From the NCBI RefSeq assembly GCF_002104995.1, contig NW_024468254.1:868001-932000 (forward strand): a stretch of DNA of 64,000 bases, given 5' to 3'. Under the pieces are notes generated by a model. That model was not told the origin of the DNA. It did no database searches and saw only the letters and a list, made by a program, of their open reading frames with translations. Numbering within the stretch: the stretch's first letter is position 1; every line of letters starts with the position of its first letter. The DNA is from Linderina pennispora (lineage: Eukaryota; Kickxellomycota; Kickxellomycetes; Kickxellales; Kickxellaceae). Of this stretch, positions 19,614 to 30,230 are shown in pieces. The translations under genes were made by a program, and so were the position numbers.

Positions 19614-20849
19614 ATGCCGATTCGGTCCTCGCTTATCAGAAAGCTCGATTCGACTGCTGGTGAGCTATGTGCGCTTGACATGTCCCGGCCGCGGTACAAT
19701 TTGTCGGCGCTTGGTGTACAACACAAATTCGAGCCCGACACGCTTCCTTCGTTTATTGTGCGCGACGCCGAGCCGCAGGAAGCCAAGCTTGTCGCGCCGG
19801 CCACCAAGGGGGTATACGAGGATATGCTGTCGCGTATCGGGGTGCAGCACGCGAACCTAGGAGTCGAGGGCGACAAGGAGCTAGACGCACGGGCGTTTGA
19901 AGAGTTCTACGACAAGACAGTGGACCTGGCCGACCTGTGCCAACTGCCCGATGTCAATGAGCGGCTCAACCAGGTCGCCAATAGTTACCACGACTTTGCC
20001 CTTCGCAAAGAAGAGCTAGCTAGCGAAGCGAAAAGGCTCGCGGTGATACCGCGGATCAAACAGCGGCTGACCAAGATCCCACAGCTGGAGAAAGAACTTG
20101 ATGACACCGTTGCCCGGCGCCAGGAGATGGAGCAGCAGACGGAGGAACAGACTGCAGGGCTGGAATTGATCGAGAAGGATATCTCGTATTTGCGCATGGA
20201 GGTGGCAGTTAGTCAGGAGAGCGAGGAGCAAGCGATGTCGCAGCTCAAGGCTAAGCGGAAGGAGCTCGAGCAGCTCACGGCCGAGTTTGCCAACAAGCGG
20301 CGGATGCTGGAGACGCGCAAGGAGATGTACCGCAAGAAGCGGCCGCTGACGGCAGTCGAGCACTCGGAGCGCATGGCCAATGACTTGCGGGTCGCGCTGG
20401 AGGGCGTCAAAGGCGACGACGCGTCGCTGCATGACATACGCGATGCATACGTGTCCAAGCTGACCGAGATCATCAGCAACTCAGACGCGGTGGACGTGAC
20501 CAACGGGTACCTGGACCAGGTGTTTGCCAACACCATCGACAGTGTTGCTAATGAGGATGTCGAATCGCTAGACGCACGCAGAGCAAGTCGGCGGCTGTCG
20601 GCGGCGGCCATGTCGGCATCGGGCCGAGTGCTGTCGGCGCAGCTGCTGTGCTACCTGTACACGCAGAGCAAGGGCGACCAGAGCGCAATCACAGAGGATG
20701 ACCTGCGGAACCAGCTCACCGAGTTTGCGCGAGAGCGCCAGTGGAATCCAGAGTTCGTTGTGCAGGCCATGTACGAGGTCTTTGGCAAGAAGCTGGCCAA
20801 ACGCTTCCGCGAAGATCGCACACATATGGTCAAGCTGCTGTGGGAGTAA
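19614..20849 (+). CDS. uncharacterised coiled-coil protein
   Basis: A 411-residue product I do not recognise. Residues 1-115 are mixed, with a basic beginning (MPIRSSLIRKLDS). About residues 120-250 form a long heptad-like coiled coil rich in Glu, Lys, Leu and Gln (IPQLEKELDDTVARRQEMEQ and onward). Residues 330-411 are helical with a conserved-looking C-terminus (AMYEVFGKKLAKRFREDRTHMVKLLWE). There is no transmembrane segment and no catalytic motif. It could be a structural subunit of a kinetochore, spindle or tethering complex, but nothing in the sequence decides this. The start is the first ATG (aacATG), shared with the divergent histidyl-tRNA synthetase promoter. The TRIP4 homologue follows 105 bp downstream on the same strand. 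Confidence 0.8.
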   Translation: MPIRSSLIRKLDSTAGELCALDMSRPRYNLSALGVQHKFEPDTLPSFIVRDAEPQEAKLVAPATKGVYEDMLSRIGVQHANLGVEGDKELDARAFEEFYDKTVDLADLCQLPDVNERLNQVANSYHDFALRKEELASEAKRLAVIPRIKQRLTKIPQLEKELDDTVARRQEMEQQTEEQTAGLELIEKDISYLRMEVAVSQESEEQAMSQLKAKRKELEQLTAEFANKRRMLETRKEMYRKKRPLTAVEHSERMANDLRVALEGVKGDDASLHDIRDAYVSKLTEIISNSDAVDVTNGYLDQVFANTIDSVANEDVESLDARRASRRLSAAAMSASGRVLSAQLLCYLYTQSKGDQSAITEDDLRNQLTEFARERQWNPEFVVQAMYEVFGKKLAKRFREDRTHMVKLLWE

Positions 20850-20954
20850 GTGCCAGGCTGCGGCCAGGAGCGGTCCAGGACCTCTTTTTCTTCCACTTTT
20901 GAATTGCGATTTGTATTTAATTTCCCTCGCCTCATTCAAAAAAACAAGGTCACA

Positions 20955-22400
20955 ATGCCGCATGCACTGACAGACGCAGAGACTACGTGGGCGGCGAAGC
21001 AGGTCGCGATGATTATCGGCGCGACTGAGGGCGATGCTAGACCGCTGGCGGAGTTCTTGGCGGGCCTGGCCAGCCCGGCAGAACTACAGGGCCAATTGCT
21101 CGACATGCTTGGCGAATCGCCGCTGGCTCTAGATTTTGCCTTTGACCTTATTGCCAAGCGATTTCCGGCCGAGGACAAGGCGCCCCCGGGCGAACCCGAG
21201 CCAGCGCCGCTAGTTAATTATGCCCAGGCAACCGCTGGCACGAACACACCAGAGCCTGATCTCCCACCAGCCGCTGGTATGGAGCCTGAGCAAAAGTCTC
21301 GGCGACAGCTGAAGCGCGAGCGGCAGGAGCAGGAGCGCCAGCGCAAGGCTGAAGAGGAGCGAAAGCAGAAGCTAGCCAACCGCAAGCGCACCAAGTGCGA
21401 ATGCCAGGCATCCGAACACGCCTTGTTTACCAACTGCCTGTCCTGTGGGCATATTATCTGCGAGCTCGAGGGGCCTGGTCCGTGCATGTTCTGCGGCAAC
21501 GATGTGGAGAGCCCTGACCAACAGCTCCAGCAGCACATGAAGATGCTGCTGCGGCGCGCACAGGGCGCAGACGAGGATTCTGGCAATTCGCCCAAGTCGG
21601 CGCCCAAGCTACCCTCGCGCGGCATGCTGTACAGCATGAAGGCTGGCGGTGGCATAGGCACACATGAGGCCGAAATGCTGTGGGATACAGAGACCAAGAA
21701 GCCTGCAGCAGCCAGCGCCAGCATGGCTCAGACGCCAATAGCTGGTGGTCAGACATTGACAGAGGAGGAGTACCTGGCCGCAGCATTCGAGGCTTTAGGA
21801 ATCAATGCTAGCGCAGCCGACCCAGTAGCACAGCGGCAGGCCGAATCCTGGGTCAAGGCGATGAGACGGAAGGAGCGGCTCCTGGAGTATGACAGAACAG
21901 CGGCGCAGCGGTCGCGGCTTATAGATCAGTCGTCAGACTTTGATCCGTTTGCTGTTGGCCGGTGGATGTCGCCACAGGAGAAAATCGAAGCAGAGAAGCA
22001 GGCCCAGGCGAGGCTGGAGGCACAGCAGGAGCGCGAGTCGCGGTTGCGCCGCGGTATGCGCGTTCTGCACCTCAACTTTGGCGACAACACTGTCACCCTG
22101 GCAAACGAAGACCATGGAATGGACCCGTTGGATAAACCGCCTGTTCAGGCACCCGCACCTAGCGTTTCCAAGCCAAGGGAGGCCAAAACCGGTGGATCGT
22201 TTGCTCACAACCCGCTGCTTCAAGGCGCAGCAGAACCCAGGTTTGTTCTGGCATTTGCCGGTCAGGCTGCCAGCAAAAAGGGGAGGCGCGGTGTGAAGCC
22301 CCAGGCCAAGGTCCCCGAGCCGCTGTCTGCTGCCCAGCAGATGGAGCGGCGGAAACAGAGCATGCGAATCCAGAACGACGTGACTGACGAGATATATTGA
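20955..22400 (+). CDS. TRIP4: TRIP4/ASC-1-like protein (zf-C2HC5), ribosome-quality-control trigger factor
   Basis: A 481-residue protein. An N-terminal helical region (residues 1-75) is followed by a Lys/Arg/Glu-rich helix (SRRQLKRERQEQERQRKAEEERKQK). The diagnostic zinc finger is CECQASEHALFTNCLSCGHI...GPCMFCG (about residues 150-185), the C2HC5 finger that defines the TRIP4/ASC-1 family. In animals TRIP4 is part of the ASC-1 complex; in yeast the equivalent Rqt4 helps the Slh1 helicase split collided ribosomes. The human protein's additional C-terminal ASCH domain is not evident here, as in yeast. The frame is open upstream without an ATG, so 20955 (cacaATG) is the start. The gene converges with APC11 (90 bp apart). 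Confidence 0.88.
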   Translation: MPHALTDAETTWAAKQVAMIIGATEGDARPLAEFLAGLASPAELQGQLLDMLGESPLALDFAFDLIAKRFPAEDKAPPGEPEPAPLVNYAQATAGTNTPEPDLPPAAGMEPEQKSRRQLKRERQEQERQRKAEEERKQKLANRKRTKCECQASEHALFTNCLSCGHIICELEGPGPCMFCGNDVESPDQQLQQHMKMLLRRAQGADEDSGNSPKSAPKLPSRGMLYSMKAGGGIGTHEAEMLWDTETKKPAAASASMAQTPIAGGQTLTEEEYLAAAFEALGINASAADPVAQRQAESWVKAMRRKERLLEYDRTAAQRSRLIDQSSDFDPFAVGRWMSPQEKIEAEKQAQARLEAQQERESRLRRGMRVLHLNFGDNTVTLANEDHGMDPLDKPPVQAPAPSVSKPREAKTGGSFAHNPLLQGAAEPRFVLAFAGQAASKKGRRGVKPQAKVPEPLSAAQQMERRKQSMRIQNDVTDEIY

Positions 22401-22490
22401 ACAATTTTCTGAAATGCAGACATGTATAGCGTCTTCCAAACCCCAGTCAATGCTTTCTTGGTTCGACCTCTTTGCAGTAGCTGCATGCTG

Positions 22491-22748
22491 TCAGCTGGCA
22501 GTGACCCATGGCCGCCGGTCCATCGGGCACTGCTGCTGGCTGCTCTCTGTCCCAAGCCACTTGAGCAAACAGTGCATATGGAAAACGTGTGTGCATTCAC
22601 CCCAGATCAGCGGGCAGTCGTCCCCAGGGATCTTGCACGACGGGCAGCATGCGTCAAACGGAGCGCGGCAGATCCCACACACATCGTCGTCGGGGACATC
22701 CCACCTCCATCCAGCGACTGCCTTCCAGTCCTTGATCTTGACCTTCAT
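22491..22748 (-). CDS. APC11: anaphase-promoting complex RING subunit APC11
   Basis: An 85-residue RING-H2 subunit of the APC/C ubiquitin ligase, which recruits the E2 enzyme. It matches human APC11 nearly end to end: MKVKIKDWKAVAGWRWDV, DDVCGICRAPFDACCPSCKIPGDDCPLIWGECTHVFHMHCLLKWL, QQCPMDRRPW. The family length is 84. The last RING ligand, normally CPMCR, reads CPMDR here (GAC at 22518-22520). The frame extends to an ATG at 22820, but a TATA-like TTTATAAA just upstream of that ATG, plus the invariant MKVKI start, favours 22748. Confidence 0.93.
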   Translation of the reverse strand: MKVKIKDWKAVAGWRWDVPDDDVCGICRAPFDACCPSCKIPGDDCPLIWGECTHVFHMHCLLKWLGTESSQQQCPMDRRPWVTAS

Positions 22749-22817
22749 GATGAAAATGTTGCAAAGGGAAACGAGCGATGAAGCAGAGCCAAAAGGGCGC
22801 TGATTGGGTGTCTGTGC

Positions 22818-22829
22818 CATTTATAAACA
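22818..22829 (-). promoter_or_regulatory. TATA-like element upstream of APC11
   Basis: The minus strand reads TGTTTATAAATG, about 75 bp above the APC11 start at 22748. Confidence 0.4.
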
Positions 22830-23923
22830 CACTGGCTAGTGCGTCCAATTTGGGTCGGTGATCCGGAGCCTGCTATTTTTAACCTGACTCCTGTATAGTC
22901 TCGTACGACAACTTAGCCATCTCTCGCTGCCTTTACCAAATAGAGTGCGAGCGCACCCACCTGCTCTGCCTGCTTCCATTAGCCTGCATTCCCCTGTGTA
23001 TGCTCCACTTCAGCATTCGACATGGGCACCAGCATAGCATGCCACTCCAATTATCAGACCAAAAAATACGAACATGTACACAGGTATTCTGTGACTTGCT
23101 GTGGCATCGTTTTGTTAGGCACACATGATTCTACTGTGGGTTTTTTGGGGTGTAGCTAGTGAAGTTTGGGAAGTCGCGTATGATTGTCCTACCCAAAGCC
23201 TGTGCAATGGATCTTTCTGACACGCGCTACCTGCTGCTGTAGTGTCTGATAACCCCTGCTCTCCAGCATGAGCATGGCGGAGAGACATTTCACTTGGCTA
23301 TCAATCGAGCTATTGCGCAGATGCACATTGCGTGATTGGTACGTGGGTGCGTGGGTATGATTGGGGCGCATATATCAACGTGGATCTATACACATTACCA
23401 CGCTCCCGACAAAATAGCAAATGTCAGCACTGCAAATTATGAAGAGTCCAGCTTGTTTAGTCAGCATAGCGTTCTCTTTCATATTCGTCGCACAATCCGC
23501 CAGCGATTGGCCTGCGATCTGCAGAGGCAGCCTGGCTGAAGGCAGTTCATAAGAGCTCACAGGAGTTCATAAGAGAGCCTGCCACCCCTGGGCGCCTGAT
23601 ACGGAAAAAATGGGGTTGCACACGGTAACGAATGTTCAAACCCTTATCGCTGCAGTCGCATCGTGCGCTGCTAATACTGCTGGCTGCCCCACCCTCCACT
23701 ACCAGCGGAAGAGCACCCATTGCTGGCAAGGGGCAGTGCACATCTCGTACCGCCATGCCCTTACCTTTGGCCGGCCAAAGGGATAATGGCCAAACAATCC
23801 TGTGGCGCGCTCGGCGGCCAGCCAAGGTAGTCAATAGACATTTGTTTGTCCTAATGCCCCTCACTCTGCGCGCCCGCAGTGTTGGCCAGCTCATGTTTTT
23901 GGCACTCACTGTTTTGGCCCGGC

Positions 23924-23938
23924 AGCGCAATTCGGAAA
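23924..23938 (+). promoter_or_regulatory. shared upstream element of Zn cluster paralogues, copy 1
   Basis: agcgcaattcggaaa, 299 bp before the ATG at 24223 and identical to 27317-27331. It contains CGG, the usual half-site of Zn(II)2Cys6 factors. Autoregulation is only a possibility. Confidence 0.4.
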
Positions 23939-24222
23939 CGATTGCCACCTGCTTTCTGTGCAAAATGACTGGCTGGGGCCGGCTTTCAGGGCGTGCAAAC
24001 TGGCAATCCCATGGCACTGTTCATCCTTTGCTGTATACCGGTGGGGGGGAACAGACAGAGTGCGTCCAGGATATTACGAAGAAAAAAGAGATTGCGCTTG
24101 GAATATACAGCGGCTTCAGTAAAGGCACGCTTTCACCTGCTCTATGCTTTTTCATCGTCTATTTTTAATATTCGCCAGCAATACAGTATTTCCCAATTGT
24201 CTCCTAGTTTTCATACGACAAA

Positions 24223-25963
24223 ATGGCCAAAGAGACACCCCGCCAGGGCGAGCAGGGCGCAGAGAAGACTGCGTCTGGTCAAGAGGTGCGTAGCACATCG
24301 GAGAATAATAGTGCGAGCGATGGCGGATCGCCTGGCAGCATAAGCACTTCATCAGTGCCAGCGCCAGTAGCAGCCGAACCCGCGATCGGGGAGCACATGG
24401 CCAGGCCAAATAGCAGCGCGGCAATCGCATTGCTGCACCTGCGACAGAGCCAGCACGACTCTGGGCGAGAGCGTGTGCGGGAGACTCTTGACCACCCAGG
24501 CGACCAACGCCCAGATATGGCGCAGCTTCCTTATCAGGGACCACGTAGCACGAGCATGCCGCAATCACCTGCAGCTAGTAGCACTGGCCAGTCATACGAC
24601 GCTAGGCCTGTTCGCCTTGACGTCAACCCAACGGTCGCATATAGATTTCAACCGTACTCTTTTGGGCCAGTATCCAGGTACAGGATAACCAACATGCCAT
24701 TGCGGCCTGCTGCTCAGCTCCTGCCGCCCATTGCTCCCCAGCGGCCAAACTCCCCTCTGACGACGCGTCACGCATATGATCCAACCTTTGGGCAGTATCG
24801 GAAGCAGCGTCGCAAGCAGGCATGTGACTATTGCCACACCAGGCGTATCAAGTGTGAGGGTGGCGACCCATGCGATAACTGCATCAAGCAGGACGTGCGC
24901 TGCCAGTGGAGGACCAAAAAGAAGCGTGGACCAAAACCCAAGGCAGCAGCAGCACCAGTCGATTCGGAGCAGCAGCAGCAGAAACCGCCTGGCAACTCAA
25001 CAGCACCTCTAAGTTACGGTAGTAGAACGGGGTCGGCAGCTGACATTCAAAACTTGATTGTGGCCAGCGAAGATGGAGGCAGCAGTGTTGGTATATCGCG
25101 AGCCAGCACACCCGAGTCGGTGAGCTTGCGTCGCTCGGCATCCCCTGAGGAGGGCATTCCACAGTCTATTGAGGTCCCACCAGCAAACCCACCAAATGCT
25201 GCTGAGGAGCCACCCACCGCTGCCTTCAGCGCACCGCCGGCGGGCGATCTGATGAAGGAGTTTTACTCCGACAAGGTCGAGCCCGAAACGCGCGAGGCGG
25301 TCTTAGCGTACTTTGAATATCTCTACGCGTACGGTCCGATCTTCCACCCCTCCACATTTATCCGCGGCATTGTAGCGAACGAAGTCGACCCCTTGCTAAT
25401 TGACATTCTCAAAGCGCGAACGTCAAACTACTTGAATGCCGACTATGGACGGAACGTTGACGTTGAAGCATTAGCGGCTCGCGTCAAGTCCCAGATCCTG
25501 TTCAGACTTCAGGAGCCAACCATTGAAACCATGCAGATTTTGCTATTGCTTGCGTTAGTTGAGGTCTCATGCCAGCGTAGGGATGCATGTGCAGCGATTT
25601 TTGCCTCTCTCTCTTGCCTTATGCTCCGGTTCGATTGGCACGAAGTAGATTTGTACCGGACGCGGAGGCCAGCCTCCTGGGACGAGTGGGTTGAGGTTGA
25701 GACCAAACGGCGCATTTTCTGGTCAGCGTACCAGAACGAGTTTCTCATCTCTTCGTTTCAGGGCTGGCGGACCAGTATCCCCGAGTCAATTGTGTCTGTG
25801 CGCTGCCCTTGTGCTGATTCCGACTGGATTGACGTTGATTTCACGCCTCCCTCGCCTCAACAACAAAACGAAGCTGTCGCGGAGCAGGATTTGGCGGATC
25901 CAACTATGACAAGCGCGGTAGAGGGAGAAGCAGCAGCGACCTTATCAGCAGAAGCGACATTAT

Positions 25964-26004
<41 letters not shown>

Positions 26005-27045
26005 GCACTGCCAGCAGCAGGGAAGTCAGTTGGGTCTGCGACTATGGATGTGGCAGGCAGCATACCAATGCAGAGAGAAACCCAGGTTGTAATCAGCGGT
26101 GCACTTTCTCACTCATTCGCACTGCTCTGCGAGTACAATATTATCCTTGGACGTGTTACCCACTTCCTGCACGATACGCGTACAGCGCGGTCAGAGAGCA
26201 AGGGACTGGAAACGATCCTTGAACGACCCATGCCTGCAATTGAGTATCTTGGACCTATCCCGGAATCCGGCCATTTGGTCTATGCGATCGACCGCAAGGG
26301 GCACCTTATCTCCGACGACCCAGTATTCAAAAGGTACGCGGACTACGTGCAGAGGCTGTCCAAGCGCGCAGAAACACCTCAGCACCTTCTGGACACCAGC
26401 TTTGACATCGAACGCGCAAAAATATTCGGCACATCTGACCACCGCATATGCGTCTTGCGCTCACGATATCTTTCCCTCAAGAGCCTCGCGTGCATGATTA
26501 CCGTTGCGCTCCATTCGTCGAATCGCCGCTCCTTCTTTGACGAGTATGAGCGGCCAAGCGAGCTTGAACCATCTCTCAGCTCACCAATTGATCCTCAAGA
26601 GAAGATTTTGCGCATGATTCTAAACATTGCCTTTGGCAAGATCTGGGGCCAGGGGCTGTTGGCCGAGGATATCCAGCTGGATTCGATAAGGGAGTGCGTT
26701 GAGTGCTCGCACGATTTTGCCTGCTGTCTGGACCGGGAGAAAGACGTGCCTGATAGTCGATTCGAGTTGACGGTTGGTCTGGGGATTGTTGTTGCGTTAG
26801 GCGTGCTGCTCCACCAACTTCGTAGGTGTAAAAAGGCGCTGGGTGAGGCCGACGATACAGAGATGTTGCTGTCGGCATGGGACAACGAGCTGAAACGTGT
26901 GCTAGGAAACATCAAGATACTTTGGACGACATTGCAAAAAATGACAGCAGTTTGGAACATTGGCGTTCTTATCAAGACACTCAAGCTAATGAACATTGAC
27001 GAGGCAGCAGTTGCAACAGAGCAGCTGTCGTTTCTCACTATTTAA
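24223..27045 (+). CDS. Zn(II)2Cys6 fungal transcription factor
   Basis: A 940-residue regulator. A disordered N-terminus is followed by the binuclear zinc cluster at about residues 201-228 (C-x2-C-x6-C-x5-C-x2-C-x6-C; KQACDYCHTRRIKC ... CDNC) with a basic linker KKKRGPKPK. A Fungal_trans-type middle region spans roughly 340-900, with LLALVEVSCQRRDACAAIFASL and a WDEWVEVETKRRIFWSAYQNE segment typical of the family. A Ser then Ala homopolymer (from a tcatca/gcagca codon repeat at about 25963-26010) sits inside a low-complexity insertion. Target genes are unknown. A truncated tandem paralogue follows at 27605 with a similar promoter. Intronless; start is the first ATG. Confidence 0.92.
25963..26010 (+). 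repeat. trinucleotide repeat coding poly-Ser/poly-Ala
   Basis: A run of tca followed by gca repeats within the transcription factor gene. It encodes a Ser tract followed directly by an Ala tract and is likely length-polymorphic. Confidence 0.8.
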
Positions 27046-27604
27046 AAATAACCTTAGCACGTCTATGTCCAGATAGATACACAATTGCAATTATTTTGGC
27101 ATCTACTTGCCAGCACAATATCTACCCGGCAACTAAACAGCCACCAACGAGGCGATTGTCGGCCTCATCAGAAAGACCTTTCCCCAGCAATGCGGTATCC
27201 AAGACATGGCATTTGTGGCGTATATACAAACTTGCTGCCCTTTCAAATGGACATTGTTGTTCACTCTGGCGCAGCCTGAACAGCACAACATGTCTCCCGG
27301 CCCGCTGGCAAACGGAAGCGCAATTCGGAAAGATTTGCGCGTGTTTTTGTGGAACGGCTAGCTGGTGGGGGATTCTTGGGAAACTTGGCGGGGGATCCAT
27401 TGGAATAGTCCTGCTTGAATGTCGACGGATCGGACACCGCTAGCTGAGAGTACGAGAGGCGGTGCTGGCAGGGGAGGACTAGCCAGCTTGCGTGGCCAGA
27501 TAACCTGCAGACTCTGTTTTATACTATATCCCTTATCTACTATATTTCAATTTTATTTCGGTAGCGTTCTCTTTCTAATTGCCTATAATTATTTTCACCA
27601 GCAC
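27046..27604. promoter_or_regulatory. intergenic region between the two Zn cluster paralogues
   Basis: About 560 bp. It contains the shared element agcgcaattcggaaa at 27317-27331, 288 bp before the second ATG, plus weaker matching sequence after it. No gene seen. Confidence 0.5.
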
Positions 27605-28273
27605 ATGGGCGACGAAGAGCCATCAAATAGGCGTGGGGGCTCCGTCATAGACCAGGAAGATACTCTGCTACAACCCTCGCTGGGAACTCGATCAAAAGGA
27701 GAGAGTAATCCAAAGGACACCGGCTCACCAGGAATTAAGAATAAGAGCACTGCTGCCCTTGCTCTACTGCGTCTTCGACAAGGTGAAACGAAAAAGCCAG
27801 AGCCAGACGCATCGAAAAAGTTTGTATATGGTATCTCAACCACTTCGGCCGACCAGGTGAAGTCAACGCTAACCCTGCATCTCAAGCCGATTGCACCAAT
27901 GGAATCAAGTGAGGACTCTTTGGTATCTCGCACTCAACAGCCCAAGTTCGGCCACTTCCGTAAGCAACGATGCAAGCAAGCATGCGAGTATTGCCACATA
28001 GCGCGGACACGCTGTGACGGTGGGAATCCTTGCGAAAACTGTTTGAAGCTGAAAATTACATGCAAGCGACGAGCCAAAAAGAAGCGCGGCCCCAAACCGA
28101 AATCTGTTGTCGAGTCCTCGACAGCAAATCCTACTATCGCCAGGACTCCCTCTGCAGCAGATATTGCTAACTTGGTTATCTCTGATGATGCAGTTAGAGC
28201 AAATACATCGCGTACTAGCCCCCAAGATCCATCAGAAAAGCGCCGCTCGGCTTCTCCTAAAGACAAGAAATAA
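27605..28273 (+). CDS. truncated Zn(II)2Cys6 paralogue, DNA-binding domain only
   Basis: A 222-residue protein that parallels the N-terminal third of the factor at 24223. It shares an ALLRLRQ motif, FRKQRCKQACEYCHIARTRC ... CENC (the full six-cysteine cluster, about residues 127-155), KKKRGPKPK, a downstream SAADIANLVISDD and RRSASP. It then stops, about 160 bp before duplication block B begins, without the Fungal_trans regulatory region. It is probably a tandem duplicate cut short, and may still bind the same DNA sites as a competitor lacking an activation domain. The six cysteines and basic linker are intact, which argues against simple decay. The start ATG follows a run of stop-free frame; the upstream in-frame ATG at 27419 would lie within the promoter-like sequence. 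Confidence 0.75.
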   Translation: MGDEEPSNRRGGSVIDQEDTLLQPSLGTRSKGESNPKDTGSPGIKNKSTAALALLRLRQGETKKPEPDASKKFVYGISTTSADQVKSTLTLHLKPIAPMESSEDSLVSRTQQPKFGHFRKQRCKQACEYCHIARTRCDGGNPCENCLKLKITCKRRAKKKRGPKPKSVVESSTANPTIARTPSAADIANLVISDDAVRANTSRTSPQDPSEKRRSASPKDKK

Positions 28274-28471
28274 CTAGCCAAAGATATCCTGTGACTGGAT
28301 CAATATACATCTTGATTTTGTAGCCATATTAGCTTTGACTCCTTCTTAGTTCAGGATATCTCTAGTGGATTGCAGGAATTCAAAGGTCAGATTGTACGGC
28401 TATTGCAACTAGTCTGGCAAGTGTCTTTATTTTTTCCAAAGAAATACACGGCTCTACAGTTGGAATATCGT

Positions 28472-28984
28472 TTACATCTCACCGCACTCTGATATGAGCA
28501 CCGGCAGCGTGGGCTTGTTGTCTCGTCCAGTCGGCACGTTCTCGATCTTGCGCAGCGTCAGCAGCCCATCCACAAGCTTCCCAACCACCACATGCTTGCC
28601 ATCGAGCCACGGCGCCTCGGCAAGCGTGATGAAGAACTGGCACCCGTTCGTGTTTTCGCCGCTGTTGGCCATTGACAGCAGACCAGGACCTGTGTGCTTG
28701 AGCTCGAAGCTCTCGTCGGCAAACTTGTCGCCGTAGATTGACGTGCGCCCCGTGCCGTTGCCCTTGACAAAGTCGCCACCCTGTGCCATGAACCCCTTGA
28801 TGATGCGGTGGAACGGACTGCCCTTGTACCCCTGCGGAGCGTGGTTTACCCGATGCTCGCCGGTGCAGAGCTGGCGGAAGTTCTCGGCTGTCCTGGGCAC
28901 CTTGTCGGCGAACAGCTCCATCTTGATCCGCCCGACGTCCTTGCCGCCGATGGTGATGTCGAAGAAAACGATGGGGTTGGGCAT
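28472..28984 (-). CDS. PPIH: cyclophilin H-type isomerase, copy B (Phe134 to Val)
   Basis: A second copy of the 170-residue PPIH gene. It is identical to copy A in the protein except that [11 protein letters not shown] reads [11 protein letters not shown] (Phe134 to Val, a T to G change at 28585). That phenylalanine corresponds to Phe129 of cyclophilin A, a near-invariant core residue next to the active site. The catalytic Arg60 and Trp126 are unchanged, the frame is intact and the promoter is duplicated with it. The copy may therefore be expressed but less stable. Start chosen as for copy A. Confidence 0.88.
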   Translation of the reverse strand: MPNPIVFFDITIGGKDVGRIKMELFADKVPRTAENFRQLCTGEHRVNHAPQGYKGSPFHRIIKGFMAQGGDFVKGNGTGRTSIYGDKFADESFELKHTGPGLLSMANSGENTNGCQFFITLAEAPWLDGKHVVVGKLVDGLLTLRKIENVPTGRDNKPTLPVLISECGEM

Positions 28985-30230
28985 GGCTGAGGCGAGGGTG
29001 AAATACAACGCGCCTTGCGAGGCTCCCATGGATATGGCCCAGAATATTACAGCAGCACCACAAAGCGGCCAACTATGGAGCCGGGTCTCAAGGCGCGTGT
29101 TTTCGCAGTCCCCAGCGGATGTAGATGGCATGGTCCTATATTTATTGCCATACTCAATGTAGCGCTATCCATCTGCACAGCGCACTGTTCGTGCGCCATT
29201 TGCGACAGCCTAACACACTTGAGCATCTCCCTACCCCCGAGTGTTGGTCGATGTCACTCACCTGCTCCACCATCGGCATGCACACTGCCACCAGCCACTG
29301 CAGCCGCAGATGGACGTTGGCCACCTGGACCTAACCGTAAACCTCGACCGAGACCCGCTACATATCCAAACCCCAGTGGCTGCGAGACACAATCTGGGAC
29401 CCAGCCCAGGATACAGCCGCTGCAAAAGGACAAAAGCCAGCATGGCCGCAGTAGCTACTCGCAGAATGGTGACGACAGAGTGGAAGGCAGACGACACTGG
29501 AGGGAAGGAAGCTGGCTCGCAATCTGCGGAGAGGCGGCAAACAACAGGCGAACAGTGCGCTATACAGAACAAATCCAGACTGCACTACCCAGAACTAACC
29601 AGCGGACTACGCATCGATACACAAAGGAGAGAAGAAAGTGCTCTGAGGAGGAGGACGGTGTCTCTTGGCTGTCAGAGAGTACTCAGAGCACCCCTGCAAG
29701 AGCGCTGACGCATATGCTGCTCTCCTCCCACCCGCAGAATACACGGTGCACCATCAGTTTAAGCACCTGGTGCATACTTGTCTGTCCGCCGTGTGCTTCT
29801 CGGGAGAAGGCGCTTTGCCGAATATGCACTTGCTAAAAGGATGTGCGGGGCTGTCTTTCCCTCCCCGCTTGCAACTGGCAGCAGTCGCTATCCGCCTGCT
29901 CTGCAAAGAACATGCTTGTGCATTTTAACAGCCTGTCAAACCCCCCGAGCCGCGAACAAGCGGCATCGCATTTTCATGGTGGCATTCACACATGCCGTGC
30001 CAAGTCAGTGACCCTCCCAGGTCATTGCAAGTATCCACTCATGGTTTGTGTATAATGAGTGTCTGCCATGAGCCTTTACATGCCAACTCGGCATATATCG
30101 GCATTTGTCCTTCGTATCTAAATGCAGTACTCGCAAGTAAACCCGGAAATGGCTATAATGAACGAGATGCAGGCTGCCGTTCTGGGGTGAAGAAGGATAC
30201 AATGAATGTATTATATTTCAGAGAATATGT
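28985..30230. other. non-coding spacer of block B
   Basis: Near-identical to 8863-10111, with scattered substitutions and a 3-bp deletion near 30017. No gene seen. Confidence 0.5.

Larger units (their letters stand above)
22749..24222. other. 1.5-kb intergenic region; upstream of the Zn cluster factor
   Basis: No convincing gene; the frames present (up to 178 codons) lack any family signature. Near its right end, 23924-23938 (agcgcaattcggaaa) recurs at 27317-27331. In both cases it lies about 290-300 bp before the ATG of a Zn(II)2Cys6 paralogue, so it marks a duplicated promoter. Confidence 0.5.

Noticed and set aside
23632-24168. 178-codon frame upstream of the Zn cluster factor
   Set aside because: No family signature and overlaps the duplicated promoter element; treated as non-coding.
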